Source of the DNA: Strongylocentrotus purpuratus
Lineage: Eukaryota > Echinodermata > Echinoidea > Camarodonta > Strongylocentrotidae
Direction of reading: 5' to 3'
NCBI RefSeq assembly: GCF_000002235.5
Contig: NW_022145606.1
Coordinates: 17,934,254-17,998,253, forward strand
DNA: 64,000 nucleotides
Shown: piece after piece, positions 34,492-46,479 of the stretch
How positions within the stretch are numbered: the stretch's first letter is position 1
How the letters are laid out: every line of letters begins with the position of its first letter
Notes under the pieces: generated by a model
What the model was told of the DNA's origin: nothing
What the model saw: the letters and a program-made list of their open reading frames with translations, nothing else
The model's database searches: none
Program-made: the position numbers and the translations under genes

Positions 34492-36824
34492 AAATGATAA
34501 TAATAATAACAATAATAATAATAGAGGGTTCTTGTATAGCGCTCATATCAGTCAGACTTGACACTCCTGGCGCTATACATGTATTTCAACTCAATGTATT
34601 GGCATACATGTTTCAAGACTTTTGTATTTCAACACACTACGATTAATCACCAATATGAATTCGAAATACTTTCCTTTCGAAACCCTCTCGTTAATTTTCT
34701 ACGCCTTATTAAACTCTATTTTGCTACAAATTAGTGTTTCGGCACCCCTTTGTTCCAACACCTCTGTGTCTCAGAACTCCTTTGCTGCATAATTCTGACA
34801 ATGAAAAGGGCTCCTACTTCAAAAAACGATGCAGGCTTCAATTCCATTTTCGAAATTACAAGATGACGCGGAAAACCTATTTTTACTAAGAATCACAATA
34901 CAATGCGCTTCAACTATTGTTTCGCAATAGAACTATAGGGACACGTTTTTCATGCTTCTGATTATATCGGTTTTTCCATCACAGTTCATCATATTTGGAG
35001 CTGTAAATGCTGTAAAAGGGCTGGACAGAAATAAAAAAAAGGTAAGAAATAGTAATCGCATGAAGCAACTAAATGACGGATTCGGATAAAGATAGGAAAA
35101 ATAATGGACTGGGGTTGTTTTTAAAAGAAAAAAAGTGGATGAGAAAAATTAAATACAAATGAATTAGAAAGGGAAATACAATATAAGCGATGCTATGTAT
35201 TACTGAACAAATTGCTAAAGCAACCTAAATCATGTCTCTGAATTATCTAAAATCTAATAATATGTAAATTTCCTACTGTAAGTACATTTATTAAGGTTTA
35301 CCACTAACATTGGCAAATATTTTCGTCTATTCTTTGCATCGTTAAGCCATTTCTTTGTCATATCTGTAATCTTTCTGTACTATACTTTATATAATGCCCT
35401 GGCCAGGCGCGTACGCAGGGATGTGTGTATTTTGAAGTAACCCTCCCCCTTTGCTTTTTAATTTTATTTGAAAAATAAATAAATAAATAAAACAAAATTA
35501 TGCCAATGGTGACCAAAAAAAGATGACCTTATCCCCGCCTCCCCCCCCCCCCCCCCCAACGGAACGAAATGTTGATCTGACAAATTTTCAAATTGTGGCA
35601 CCAAAAAGAATGTCCTCTTACTCTCCCCTCCCCCCCCCCCCCCCCGGCTGGCTGAGTCGTGGCGAAAATTTCGGCCTGATTTAAAAGTGTTAACTCCCCC
35701 CCCCCCCCCCCACCCCCTTTGAAAAAATCCTGCGTACGCTACTGGCCCTGGCAATATTATAAATCAATAATATCGTTAATGAAGTACACCCACTTTTGTT
35801 TTCCTATATCACAGCGCGGTATTTCACTGGTTCTACCTCTAACCAACTTTCTAACCATGATAGTATCATCTCTGTGTATTGCTTTGACGTCATGGTCGAT
35901 GTCAGCACAGGGTATAGCCATCATTCCCAAGCACCCGGTCACTGAGTTCAGTGTGACGTCACAGCAGAACACTACGAATGGTGATGATGATAGGGTATCT
36001 GACCTTCAGCTGTCATTGATACCAATCTACTCCACCATTATCTCATCATGCATTATCATCATTCTCATGGCATTCATCAGTTTGTGTATAGACTGTATAG
36101 GTATCATAATCCGGGCGAGACCAGCTATTGCAGCTGAAGTGCATCATGGGAAGGGATTTGATGAGAGGGATGAAACAGGAAAATCATACCCCGTCGTTGA
36201 AGATGAAACAGCACCTCAATATCACCATGGCAATGCAATAGGTGAGGTAATGTATGGTAATACGCCTCCCGTGCAGTCCATACAAGTTGTGAAAACCATC
36301 GAAAGACCACGATTCCATCATCACATGGAGCCTATTGAAGATAACCATCGAGGTGCGCTTCAATACCACGCCCATCATAATCAACATGACGATGCCCACC
36401 AACCAGGTCACGCCTATCAACCAGGCCACACCCATCAATCAGGCCACACCCACCGAACGGGCTATGGACAATCTAAGAGCAGGCACACCACCACGCATCA
36501 ACCCGAACCAAATGAGAGAGATCACAGGGTCAAGAAATATCCAATACAGGTAACTCAAACCTAACAAAGAGAAATCTCTTAATAGCAAGTTTGCAATGAA
36601 GACATGAACACAAATCAGAAGAGCTGATTGGTGAAAGTTTTAACAGAATCGGGCAAACAATACGAAAGTTCTGAATTTCTGAAAGTAATTATCATTCTAC
36701 TACAGTATTGTAATTTCAGACTGTCCGACGCTATTACGGCGATTTACTGGCGAACAACAGACTCTCCCATTCGATCCAACACAGAAACTTTACTACAATT
36801 GCATTTTATTATAAAAATGTATGA
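33878..36824 (+). CDS. Gene B: MS4A/CD20-like four-pass membrane protein with His-rich tail
   Basis: Coding exons are 33878-34033 (52 codons), 34985-35041 (57 nt) and 35815-36549, then a likely last exon 36720-36824 of 35 codons. If the donor at 36550 is not used, the frame stops at 36564. The exon begins at an acceptor (atacag|g) one base before the ATG, so a 5' untranslated exon should lie upstream. Helices lie at about 8-33, 44-64, 73-99 and 133-170. The stretch GTPMWVGLAFIIFGAVNAV matches the MS4A signature around helix 2 (YPxWGGlxFIISGsL). The second extracellular loop has an N-glycosylation site (NTT, about 123). The tail (172 on) is cytosolic, His-rich, with HQPGH/YQPGH/HQSGH repeats. 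MS4A proteins form oligomeric channels or receptor adaptors at membranes; the role here is inferred only from family. Helices 3 and 4 share one exon, unlike gene A. Confidence 0.8.
34450..34600 (+). repeat. (TA)n run and SINE-like fragment in intron 1 of gene B
   Basis: A (TA)n run at 34453-34487 is followed by gggttcttgtatagcgctca and gtcagacttgac, a short repeat also present at 43568-43690. Its ends are not defined. Confidence 0.6.
35403..35745. mobile_element. MITE with CCAGG...GTACGCAGG termini and 6-bp target duplication
   Basis: Left end CCAGGCGCGTACGCAGGGAT; right end in reverse complement CCAGTAGCGTACGCAGGATT. CCCTGG stands directly on both sides (35397-35402 and 35746-35751). The interior has three poly-C tracts and matches the element at 51280-51743 in opposite orientation. 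It sits in the intron just before exon 3 of gene B. Confidence 0.8.
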
Positions 36825-39800
36825 ATATATCAGATCTTCTGTCTGGGAATCTATACTATTGTATGAAAAGCTATGACGTGACACTCAACATTTTATTATA
36901 TGGGCACGATGGTGCAATATATAACGTCTTTTTTTCTCGCGCTAAATCGAGTGCAAAAGTGAATTAGACTTCGCACCGCTATCATTCTGCAATGTCTGCA
37001 AATTCTAAAAGGCGCATATATACGTGTTATACAACACCTACGTGGATCCCTTTCATTTGATTGGAGGATTGTTGGTCACATGATATTCAATAGATGGTAT
37101 ATTGCACGGTCGTGCATTTTTGGTTATATGCAGACTGCGTACCTCTCTGCCGTGCGCGCGCGTATCCCTGCGTGTATCTGACGCGAAGGCAATCTGAATG
37201 TAATCGAGAAGGCTTGAATCCAACATGAATTTATCTTTAATATAAGGAGTAAAGCATTATTTGTTGATTAACGTTCTATTAGATCTTCTTCGATGTTGTA
37301 TAAAACAAATAATGAATGTTTTTCATTCGTTCAATGGTGCGAATATTTTCATTCGTTGAAAGATTAACATTAATTCTATTTAACTAGGCTGACGCCTCGT
37401 TGAATAGAATGTTAATCTTTCAACTCATGAAAATATTCGCACTATTGAACTCATAACCATTCATTATTTGTAGACTACTTGAAACCAAAGAGATACCAGC
37501 TAATATCCTCTTTGTTGAAACCCATTTAGAGAACAAGAACAGAGGCAGAAGATTGCACATACATGTATACTCACCGAGTGCGTTTTCCTTCAATATAACA
37601 TAGTAAATTCATCTCGTAATTCAGAATTCCCCTCATGCAATTACATTTCGACCTCGGTGAAATATAAATGTCAATCGGGGGAAATTTTGAACTTTGTCGG
37701 TTCATACATTTTGTTATATTGGAATACTCCTCATGGAGCGGAGCGTGCGTTTTAGGAATTGTATCCAATGAACGGGATAATAATTATAACATCGTGAAGC
37801 GCTAGAAACGTAGGATTAAGTGCAACACAGAGGTGATTAATTATTATTATTATTACTACTGTTATTATTAAACTCTGGAGCATTCAAATTTTTGTGTGCA
37901 CAATATATTTTGAGCACGGCTTCAAAAATAGGGCACTTAGCCAGGCCCCCCCCCCCCTCCCCACTCCGGGGTGCGTATTTTTTTATTTTCACCGTTAAAG
38001 GGCTACTTTTCGCGCGACAGAGCACGGTCCGAGAATTGTAAAAAAAGAGGGTGTATTTGACTTTTCACCTGGAGATTTTATTTAAAAGGGGCATTTTTTC
38101 TCTCTTTGGACTCGTGAGAACTTAAATAAAGGGGTTATAACATATTTGAAAGGGGTGTTTTTTTCTCTCTCTCTCTCTCTCTTTGGACTCGTGAGAAATT
38201 TAAACAGGGGGTTATAACAAAAATATCTTGAATATCATAGAGGGTGGGAGGGGGTACATTGAGCAGTGTTCCGGATTCAGATTCAGACATGTTGGCAGTC
38301 CTGAGATAGGGGGAGCATTCAAAAGTAGGGAAAGAACAAACGCGTACCCTACATAACACTGAGTGGGGGCCCGGGGCACTTAGATGAAGCTATTACTGTT
38401 TTCTAGGCGCACATTTTCTGTTGCTTCTTTTAAAGAACGATTCCTATATTTGATGGGAATGGAAGAGATGAATCCCCTGTTCATAATTGAGCCTGGCATA
38501 ATGTAATGATCCATCATATAGTATTATATATTACAATCACGTAATACAATATGATGACGATCAAATCATCTATTATGAGGATTGACTTTGCATTAAATTT
38601 AACGTTGTAATGATGAAAAATCCCCACATTACTATATTCTCTTCAATATTTAGCCCAACTCAGCACCAGACCTGCGAGAAACAGAGAGGGCGGCAGAGCG
38701 ACGTCCTAACCCATACTTCTATTTGTGAGTTAAGACGAGATTAGAAACAGAGGGCAGCAGAGCGACGTCCTGACCCATACTTCTATTTATGAGTTAAGAC
38801 GAGATGAGTCCTTTCCATCTTCTGGTTAATAGTCCGGGTGGTCATCCTATATTTATGCGCACAACAGACGCCTATCCCCTGGACAACTACTACCAGGTAT
38901 TATGGACAACAGACATCTATACTACACAACAGACATCTTTTCCCTGGATAACTAATACAAGGACAACTATCATCTAGGAAGGTTACCACCCCCCCCCCCC
39001 CCTCCCCCGACAAACTGCCTCTGGACTCCTAAACGCCTTCATGCAGAATACCCCAATTAACCATCAGTCAGTGCTAATCTTAAGGGGGAATTTGTCCCAG
39101 GGATAGTTATCCACAGGATAGTTGTCCCGAGGTATTGTCTTGGGGGAGCAATTGCTGGTGGTAGTAGTTCGGGATACTTCTACAGTTTATTCTAGATGGG
39201 TAAAATGCAGGCCCTTCAGGACACCGGGAAGACTGGCCCTTTTCTAAATGGTTATTATTATTTTGTTGTTTGGGCTGAATTTTAGATGATTGTGTCTCCT
39301 TCATGCGTGTTAGAGGAGAGGCTCATAATTATACAATTCACCTGTGAATGGAGAAAAGGTATCTACTTCGGTACTCTATGGCAAGTACACAATGGTATTG
39401 AAACTGCCCCGAGATGATTTTGCAAAAGTATTAGCGATCGTCGTACCTCTCTTTTCAAGAGCTTCTTACGGTTCTGCATTATTATAATTATATGCATGTT
39501 AATATTGTAACAGGAAGGTAATGGATGGAAGGAGGTCACAAATAGTTGTAAAGTGGTACAAAAATAATATATATGTATGGTTAATACTTTTGTATATTTC
39601 TCTTTCATCTTGTTTGTGTTTACTAGCGAGACTTTTTGTAGGGGGGATCGTCCCCCCCCCCCCGGAAGATTTGAAAAAGTGCATTAAAAAAAAGTACAGC
39701 AAATACTGACTAAAGACTGCAACACACTATTTGGCTTTGGAGGGCCCAAGAGTGCAGCGTTTAGACAAATACAAATCCAAAATCTTCTGGCTCGGGAGCT

Positions 39801-40099
39801 ATGCTCCCTCGCATAATATCCTTCAAAATATTTAAGTAAATATTGTAGAAAAGTGAATTGTGAAAAAAAGTATATTGTTGCTTTTCATACTATAGTTTTC
39901 CTAAGGAATATAATTTTGTAATACAACAAAACTTCAAAACCTGTAAGGGGGTAGTTACTTTCGTCACCTTCAGCCCTCTCGTTCACTATGCTCACTCACT
40001 CGGGCTTGGGGTAGTTCCCTCCCCCCCCCCCCCCTCCCCGATAAAATTCGAACGTGGTTTATTTCTAATTCGATACCAGTGACTAATTTACAAATTTTG
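36825..40099. other. No gene recognised; hairpin, short tandem repeats, poly-C tracts
   Basis: A hairpin is at 37305-37471. A ~70-bp unit (tttggactcgtgagaa...gggttataac) occurs twice at 38080-38225. A 65-bp unit (gcagagcgacgtcctgaccc) occurs twice at 38679-38807. Poly-C runs are near 37948, 38990, 39655 and 40021. No coding signal. Confidence 0.5.
37305..37471. repeat. Hairpin/MITE, ~80-bp arms
   Basis: Left arm acaaataatgaatg ... gcgaatattttcattcgttg aaagattaacatt; the right arm is its approximate complement ending cattcattatttgt, around a loop near 37385-37397. Confidence 0.7.
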
Positions 40100-40420
40100 C
40101 TGAAATGGCATGATTTTCTCTGAGCTCCCGGGAGCTCTGCCCCCTGTACCCCACCAAGGGCCCTAAGACGGGCCCCTGGTTGCTCAGCTGACCATAATTG
40201 CCTAAAACACCTAAGCTTCAGGGGGCTCCGACCCCTGGACCCCATCAGGACCCTGACCATATTCAAAAGCCTAAAACCCTGAGCTTCCGGAGGCTCCGCG
40301 CCCTACACCCCACCAAGGGCCCTAAGGCGACCCCTGGATGATCATCTGATTGTAAGTTAATGCCTAAAACCGCTGAGCTTTTGGGGGCTTCGCCCCCTGG
40401 ACCCCACTCCGATTACAGAC
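40100..40420. repeat. ~100-bp tandem repeat (GC-rich), interrupted by the foldback element
   Basis: Four degenerate units share taatgcctaaaac, ctgagctt, gggggctccgcccctggacc and ccctaaggc. A further unit in the same orientation resumes at 48045 (ttattaaatgcctaaaaact then ggggctccgcccctggaccc). The two parts are one array split by the 7.6 kb insertion at 40472-48044. Confidence 0.75.
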
Positions 40421-40489
40421 CTGCATGCAAGTGTCACAAATAAGGTATCAAAATATGCTCATCTGACCCTTCCCAGGTCGAAAATCCCA

Positions 40490-41435
40490 TAGAAACCAGT
40501 AGAGAAAACCAGTACAGATTTCTAACGGTTTCTAGTGGTCAATTCTCTACTGGTTTCAATATGGAAAGTGGCGCTTTTTCCATTAGAAACCAGTAGAAAA
40601 AAATTGTACTGGAACCAGCAGAAGACCAGTAGAAGACCATTAGCAAAACCTAATGGCACCATTAGGAGACCAGTAGGAATCCCAACTGGAACCATTAGGA
40701 GACCAGTAGGAAACGAGTACAAATCCCCACTGGAACCAGTAGGGTAGCAGTAGAAATCGATATAAAAACCATTAGAAGACCAGTAGAAAAGAAGTGCTGG
40801 AACCATTAGACAAGTAAAAAAGAAGTCATCGAACCATTAGGAGACCAGTAGGAATCCATACAGAAACCATTAGGATACCAGTAGAAAACCAGTAGAAAAC
40901 CCCAATGGAACCATTAGGAGACCAGTAGGAATCCCAACTGGAACCATTAGGAGACCAGTAGGAATCCATACAGAAATCATTAGGATACCAGTAGAAAACC
41001 AGTAGAAAACCCCAATGGAACCATTAGGAGACCAGTAGGAATCCCAACTGGAACCATTAGGAGACCAGTAGGAATCCATACAGAAACCATAAGAATACCA
41101 GTAGAAAACCCCAATGGAACCATTAGGAGACCAGTAGGAATCCATACAGAAACCATTAGGATACCAGTAGAAGACCAGTAGAAAACCCTAATGGAACCGT
41201 TAGGAGACCAGTAGGAATCCCAACTGGAACCATTAGAAGACCAGTAGGAATCCATACAGAAACCATTAGGATACCAGTAGAAGACCAGTGGAAAACCCTT
41301 ATGGAACCATTAGGAGACCAGTAGGAATCCCAACTGGAACCATTAGGAGACCAGTAGAAAACAAGTATGAATCCCCAATGGAACCAGTAGGAGACCAGTA
41401 GAACACAAGTAGGAATCCTCAATTGAACCACAGCA
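40490..41435. repeat. Left arm minisatellite of the foldback element
   Basis: Subrepeats of 10-13 bp (aaccattagg, agaccagtagg, aatcccaactgg, aatccatacag) are grouped into larger units of roughly 110 bp. The first ~110 bp includes an internal palindrome, since ctactggtttc faces gaaaccagtag. Long open frames rich in Gly, Ser and Trp on the minus strand result from the repeat. Confidence 0.85.
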
Positions 41436-42404
41436 TAGGTTACATTACATGGTTGACATTTTTTTGATCAGTTTAAATTCTACTACATCAATGCACTTCC
41501 AACACAGTACTCCTCACAAAATCTGCCAGCCCTTGTTTGTTTTTTTGTACTTTAAAAGGGCATGCTGGTCTGCAAAGTAGACACGAAAATGACAGGAGCT
41601 GGCATGAAGTTTGCTTCCAACACAATTAACTATTTTCTCGAGGTTCAGCCATTTCTCTCGCAAACGTCTGTTAACAAAAGACATCACAATCATGTTGGTT
41701 CATCTTTATCATATTTAACACTTAACAGTGTATCCTTTAATTATCTGTCAGAATATCATACATCATATAGTGATTACAATGACATGAACGTTTAAAAGCA
41801 AGGTTAACAGCTTAAATGAAAAAGGATTTTTTTACACATTTCAACAACAAAAGAAGAAATATAAAAAAAAAAACAATGTTAAATTGGCTAATTATTGTCT
41901 AGAAATTATAGCCATTTTTAACAAAGAGAAATCAATCTTGAAAATTTGGACTAGATGTTTAAAAGAGTAGGTTTGGCAATTTGCAATAGTTATCTTACGG
42001 TAGCCATCATGAGTAGAAACAATGAGAAATAGTTTTTGCCGAGAAATTTCGTTTGTAATTTTCCACCATGGAGAATAAGTTCATTTGCACAAATTTAAGT
42101 ACTTCATTCATGTATATTAAATAGAGAATAATTCACAAATGATTACGCAAAGCATGATTTTGACCTGTAGATTGTCATAGTACATGTAAAAGATTGATAT
42201 GAAGTTGCAGCAATTGGAAATGTAATATTGTGTACTACATAATATAAGCCTACTACATTCACAAGCAAAACAAATTCATTTACGTTCTTACTATTTTGAC
42301 AAGTGCTGTGATATGCTGTTCATCAATAAATGTAACTTGATAGTACAGTGTATTATGACAAATTATGACAAATCGATAAACAAATGAAATATGGTCCATA
42401 TTTA

Positions 42405-42790
42405 AGAAGGGTTTGAATTTAAAAATGAAATAGATTTCATAATTACGAAAAATATAAATGGGTGCATAATTCTGGAATTGAAAAAGGGGCGTTAATAACG
42501 ATATTGAAATAGGGTTCATAATTCGGCAAATGAAATGGTATTATTTTGAATATGAAATAGGATTCATTATATTGACGGTTCGTAATTCCAAAAAGGATAA
42601 AGGGTTCTATTTGCACTTTCAGAATAATAAACTTTTGGAAGTATATTGAGCCTTATTTAATTTTCTGAATTATGAACCATATTTCATTTTTGGAATTACA
42701 AATCCTAGTTCATTTTCAGAATTAGGAATCCTACTTCATTTGTAGAATTATGAACCCTTTAGAATTTATAAAATTATGAACCCTCAGAAA
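42405..42790. repeat. Palindromic minisatellite around 'gggttcataattc'
   Basis: The left half repeats a ~25-bp motif (aaatgaaatagggttcataa ttc); the right half carries its complement (gaattatgaaccctatttca-type). The switch lies near 42610-42650. Confidence 0.7.
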
Positions 42791-42920
42791 ACGACATAAC
42801 AGTTCAAAGATTTCCTATCCATATGAATACGTGTACTGTACGTAGGTCATTTTCGTATTGTAATCAAATTTAATGAATACGGTAGGTCCTTGTTAAGTGC
42901 CTCATTACCAATTATTAAAT

Positions 42921-43095
42921 TCACCTGTTACGAATAAATGTATTTAAATAGTCAGAATACAAATTGAATACATTACGTGTTGCTAGTACTATAGGTAGGA
43001 CAAACATTATGTCTTGCCCTACCTAACAACACATAATGTTTGCATTCATGATATCGCATTCTGACTATTGAAATACAATTATTCTTAATAGGTGA
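42921..43095. mobile_element. MITE, 175 bp, same family as 9102-9262
   Basis: Ends tcacctgttacgaataaatg and, in reverse complement, tcacctattaagaataattg, with gtcagaatacaaattgaata inside. No clear target duplication. Confidence 0.6.
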
Positions 43096-43567
43096 AAGAG
43101 ATAATTTGTTCCGCGGCACTTTGATTTGATTTATAACGAAAATGGCCTAATCACATTATGTTACATAGGGCTTACCCTTTACACTTTTTAAAGGGAAATC
43201 CAACCTTAACAGACAACTATACTTTTAAAAAATTGCAAATTAAATCTGACAGAAAATAAGGTGGTTATGGATTGTTGAAAGCTGTAATCACTAAACCTAA
43301 GGGCATTTTAAATTGGCTGATTCGGTAATGTCACTATGACGAGCTGCTGGACTACTTTCCCATTTATTTCAACACACAAAATGATTTAAATATTTTTTTT
43401 CTTCAAAATGTATGATTCACGAGTGGCTTTTCTATGTAGAGGACCTGTAATAATGTGCTATTCATAATATATTTTGAGTAGTTCTCAAAGGGAGAAGGCA
43501 TTTAAAATAAAAAGAGAATTTATTATATTTCATTAACAAATGGGAGAGTTGTCCCATGACTACAGGT

Positions 43568-43690
43568 GTAATAATAATAATAATAGTGGGTTCTTGTGTA
43601 GCGCTCATGTCAGTCAGATTTGACCCTCCTGGCGCTCCCGATTATTACCCTGGCTTTAGCACGGCTGCCATATGGCGCTCTAGCATTTCA
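43568..43690 (+). mobile_element. SINE-like fragment
   Basis: gggttcttgtgtagcgctca followed by gtcagatttgaccctcctgg, as at 34505-34580; preceded by an (AAT)n run. Confidence 0.5.
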
Positions 43691-46479
43691 TTGAGATATG
43701 CATGGATTTAGTGATCTCATATTTATATATTATCACAACTCCCTTTATATTGGCCCGATTTATTTCAAACTTTCGCCTTTCTTTTTCTCTTATTTTTCAG
43801 CTTCCATTTCAATGAACTTATTACAAGGGTTGGATTGTCTTTTAAGGCTCGTTCAGATATGATGCTGGAGTTGATATAAAGTTCTATATGCTTTACATTT
43901 CTATATATTATAATACAGAGATCACTGAATATGCGCAGTCCAAAATATACAAAAACATGTAGGTCCTTTGTTTCCGTTCACTTTAAACATAAAACAAAAC
44001 TGCAGCATTTTTGGAATTTTTTGGGCGGTTTACGTGCCATACCTGAATAAAGTCTTAAGTGCTTAAGATTGGAATCGATTTGTATTGCATCTACCTCATT
44101 CAATTTTTCTCTATTACCAACTTATATAATTTGCCACAGGTTTTAGGAATTGACATTGTGATATGAAGGGGGTGGGGTCGAGTATGAGACTGATCTACTA
44201 CATAAGCATTATGAAACAGGTCTACTTCATAAATAGTAATAACAAATTTATGCAAATACAGAGATCTTTTACCCAAAGTGTTAATATGTATGTTTGTAAA
44301 CCCTGGAATTCATTAAAATGGCAAGTGACATGAATGGGCATCTCAGTTCTACATCTAAGCTATTCAGGTTCGTGGCTATAACTCACTCCCCCCCCCCCCC
44401 CACCCATCTCTCTCTCTCGATATCTCTATAATGAAGGGGAAAGTAACCTCTGTGTGTGTGTAGACCTCATTTTGGAGATATTCCTCTTCAGCTTGGACTC
44501 ATGGTTTAGATTTTGGGTGGAATCTCCTGTATAATGCAAGTGCTGCTTGATCCAGGGTACATACCGGTACACGCAAAGAATTCTAATGCATGAATATAGA
44601 GCAAAAAGAAAGGAAAACAAGTTAAGAAAAACTTTTATCCATTTTAAAACTAGAATGTAAACAATGAATTAAATAATGAATTATGTCAGAAAAGTGCAGT
44701 TTCAAAGATTTATCAGAAATAAAATAATCTCTCATTGCTCACAAACATAATGTCAACATAATATAAAACATACCTTTGCATTTTAAACATTTGTTGTCAA
44801 TGCAAACGTGAATCAGGATTTTTTTGCAAATAATTATCAATACAATTCTAGTTTGCTGATGAGAGTAGAATCAAAGCTCTATTGCTAAGGAGGGAAAAGA
44901 ACACTGTTTGAAACTCACAAAATATGGTCGGTTATTGCAATATACCTGCAGGTTTTAGTGATCTAAAATTAATTGAATTTTATATATTTGAAACTTAGGA
45001 AAAATAAGCATTTCGAATCAGTGTCATGATCAGGGAAAAATTAAAAATATATGTACAGAAATAATACAAGTACATCTACACAATTACCGATAATGGCTTC
45101 AACTGTGTCACGAGGCTGCTGAATGCTGATCCAGGAGGTTGAGAGAAAGTAGCATTTTCTGCATGGTCTCACGTCAATATAGGCCTACTGTGTCCACAAT
45201 ATGCTTTGAATCCACTGTTTGGCAAAAGATGTCAAAAGATGCCTACAATTAATAAGAACAAAAATAAAGTTAAAACAAATTGAACGGTTGATGCATGTGC
45301 AACACACATACATGTAGGCCTACTACAAACTTCTTTGTACAGCCTGCGGGGGAGGAATTTTGTTTACCATTTACGGGTCTAGCTGTTTATTTCCAGATGA
45401 GGGCTTCTGTTTATATTGTGCGAAACTGCGAACACACCATAAAGTGATTAAAGCCCCCTTCCCCGCTTGTCTTGAAATTAGGGTGCGTTGCAGAAACGGA
45501 GTACCGCCTTAACGCACTCTTTCGGAATAAGCGCGGGGGGGGGGGGGGGGGACGGCGGCTTGTCTGATTATCAAGATATTTATGATTGGAATTCAAAATT
45601 TCCAAAAACGTTTTCCCCAATGGTTTTATAACACTACAGTCTATTGGGGAAAATGAGTATGGTAAAACCGGTCACTCAAAAGTCAAAGATTTTCACTTTT
45701 TGAGGCACTTCATCAAGTTCATGATCATTTTGAAGCGCAATTTTGTTAGGGCTTCAATATTACACCATATCACTGACACTGATAATACGTAGGGCCATGC
45801 ATCATAGATTTAACATTGTTAAACGATGCCTTTAAAGCCATGTGTAGGTGAATGCACAAACTTGCATCAAGATCTAACATAAAAATACATGGATGGGACA
45901 ATACAATACATTTCTCATCTTTGCGGCAGGCGTTGAAAGCATTCCTAGTAGACACGATCATACATTAATTACTACGTTTCAAAACAGAAAACAGTTACTG
46001 CACATATTGCAAATAAATTAGGTAAATCTAAGACTTACCCATATTGAAGAATAGCAGGGGAAAACAAAGTAATAAAAAGATTTTGTCTCTCTGCTCTGGC
46101 TCCTGTAGCTGTTGAGGATAGGAATGGCTGTCTTGCTGTCTTGTGTGTGTGTCATAAGGCATGGCCTGGCTGGGTACACGCACACACTGCATGCATTGAT
46201 TACATGTGCACACACACACAGTGCTAGTGTAGCCCAGAGAGATGCCAGCTGTGTAGCCGTTTAAAAAAGGCGGCAGTCGCATTTTGGGGTTTTGGGGCTT
46301 GTATAGTCTTGATCAATATTGCAGACCTTACGGGCATATGTCAAGATGTTGCACAATCTGTAAAATAAAACTATTAATATAATGACTAATGACATTTTAG
46401 AGTTTTTCATCCCTGTTTTGGGGTTTTTAAATAAATATAGTCAGACTGATTCAGAGGCGGCGCTAGATCTTACTGATTT

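Larger units (their letters stand above)
41436..46470. other. Interior of the foldback element, no gene recognised
   Basis: The interior holds a palindromic minisatellite (42405-42790), a MITE (42921-43095), a SINE-like fragment (43568-43690), poly-C/poly-G tracts (44391, 45535) and a GT-rich run (46140-46220). No coding domain is seen. Confidence 0.5.

Noticed and set aside
40870-41431. Overlapping minus-strand frames rich in W, G, S, T and P
   Set aside because: They come from the ACCAGTAG/ACCATTAG minisatellite arm of the foldback element; no domain or splice context.
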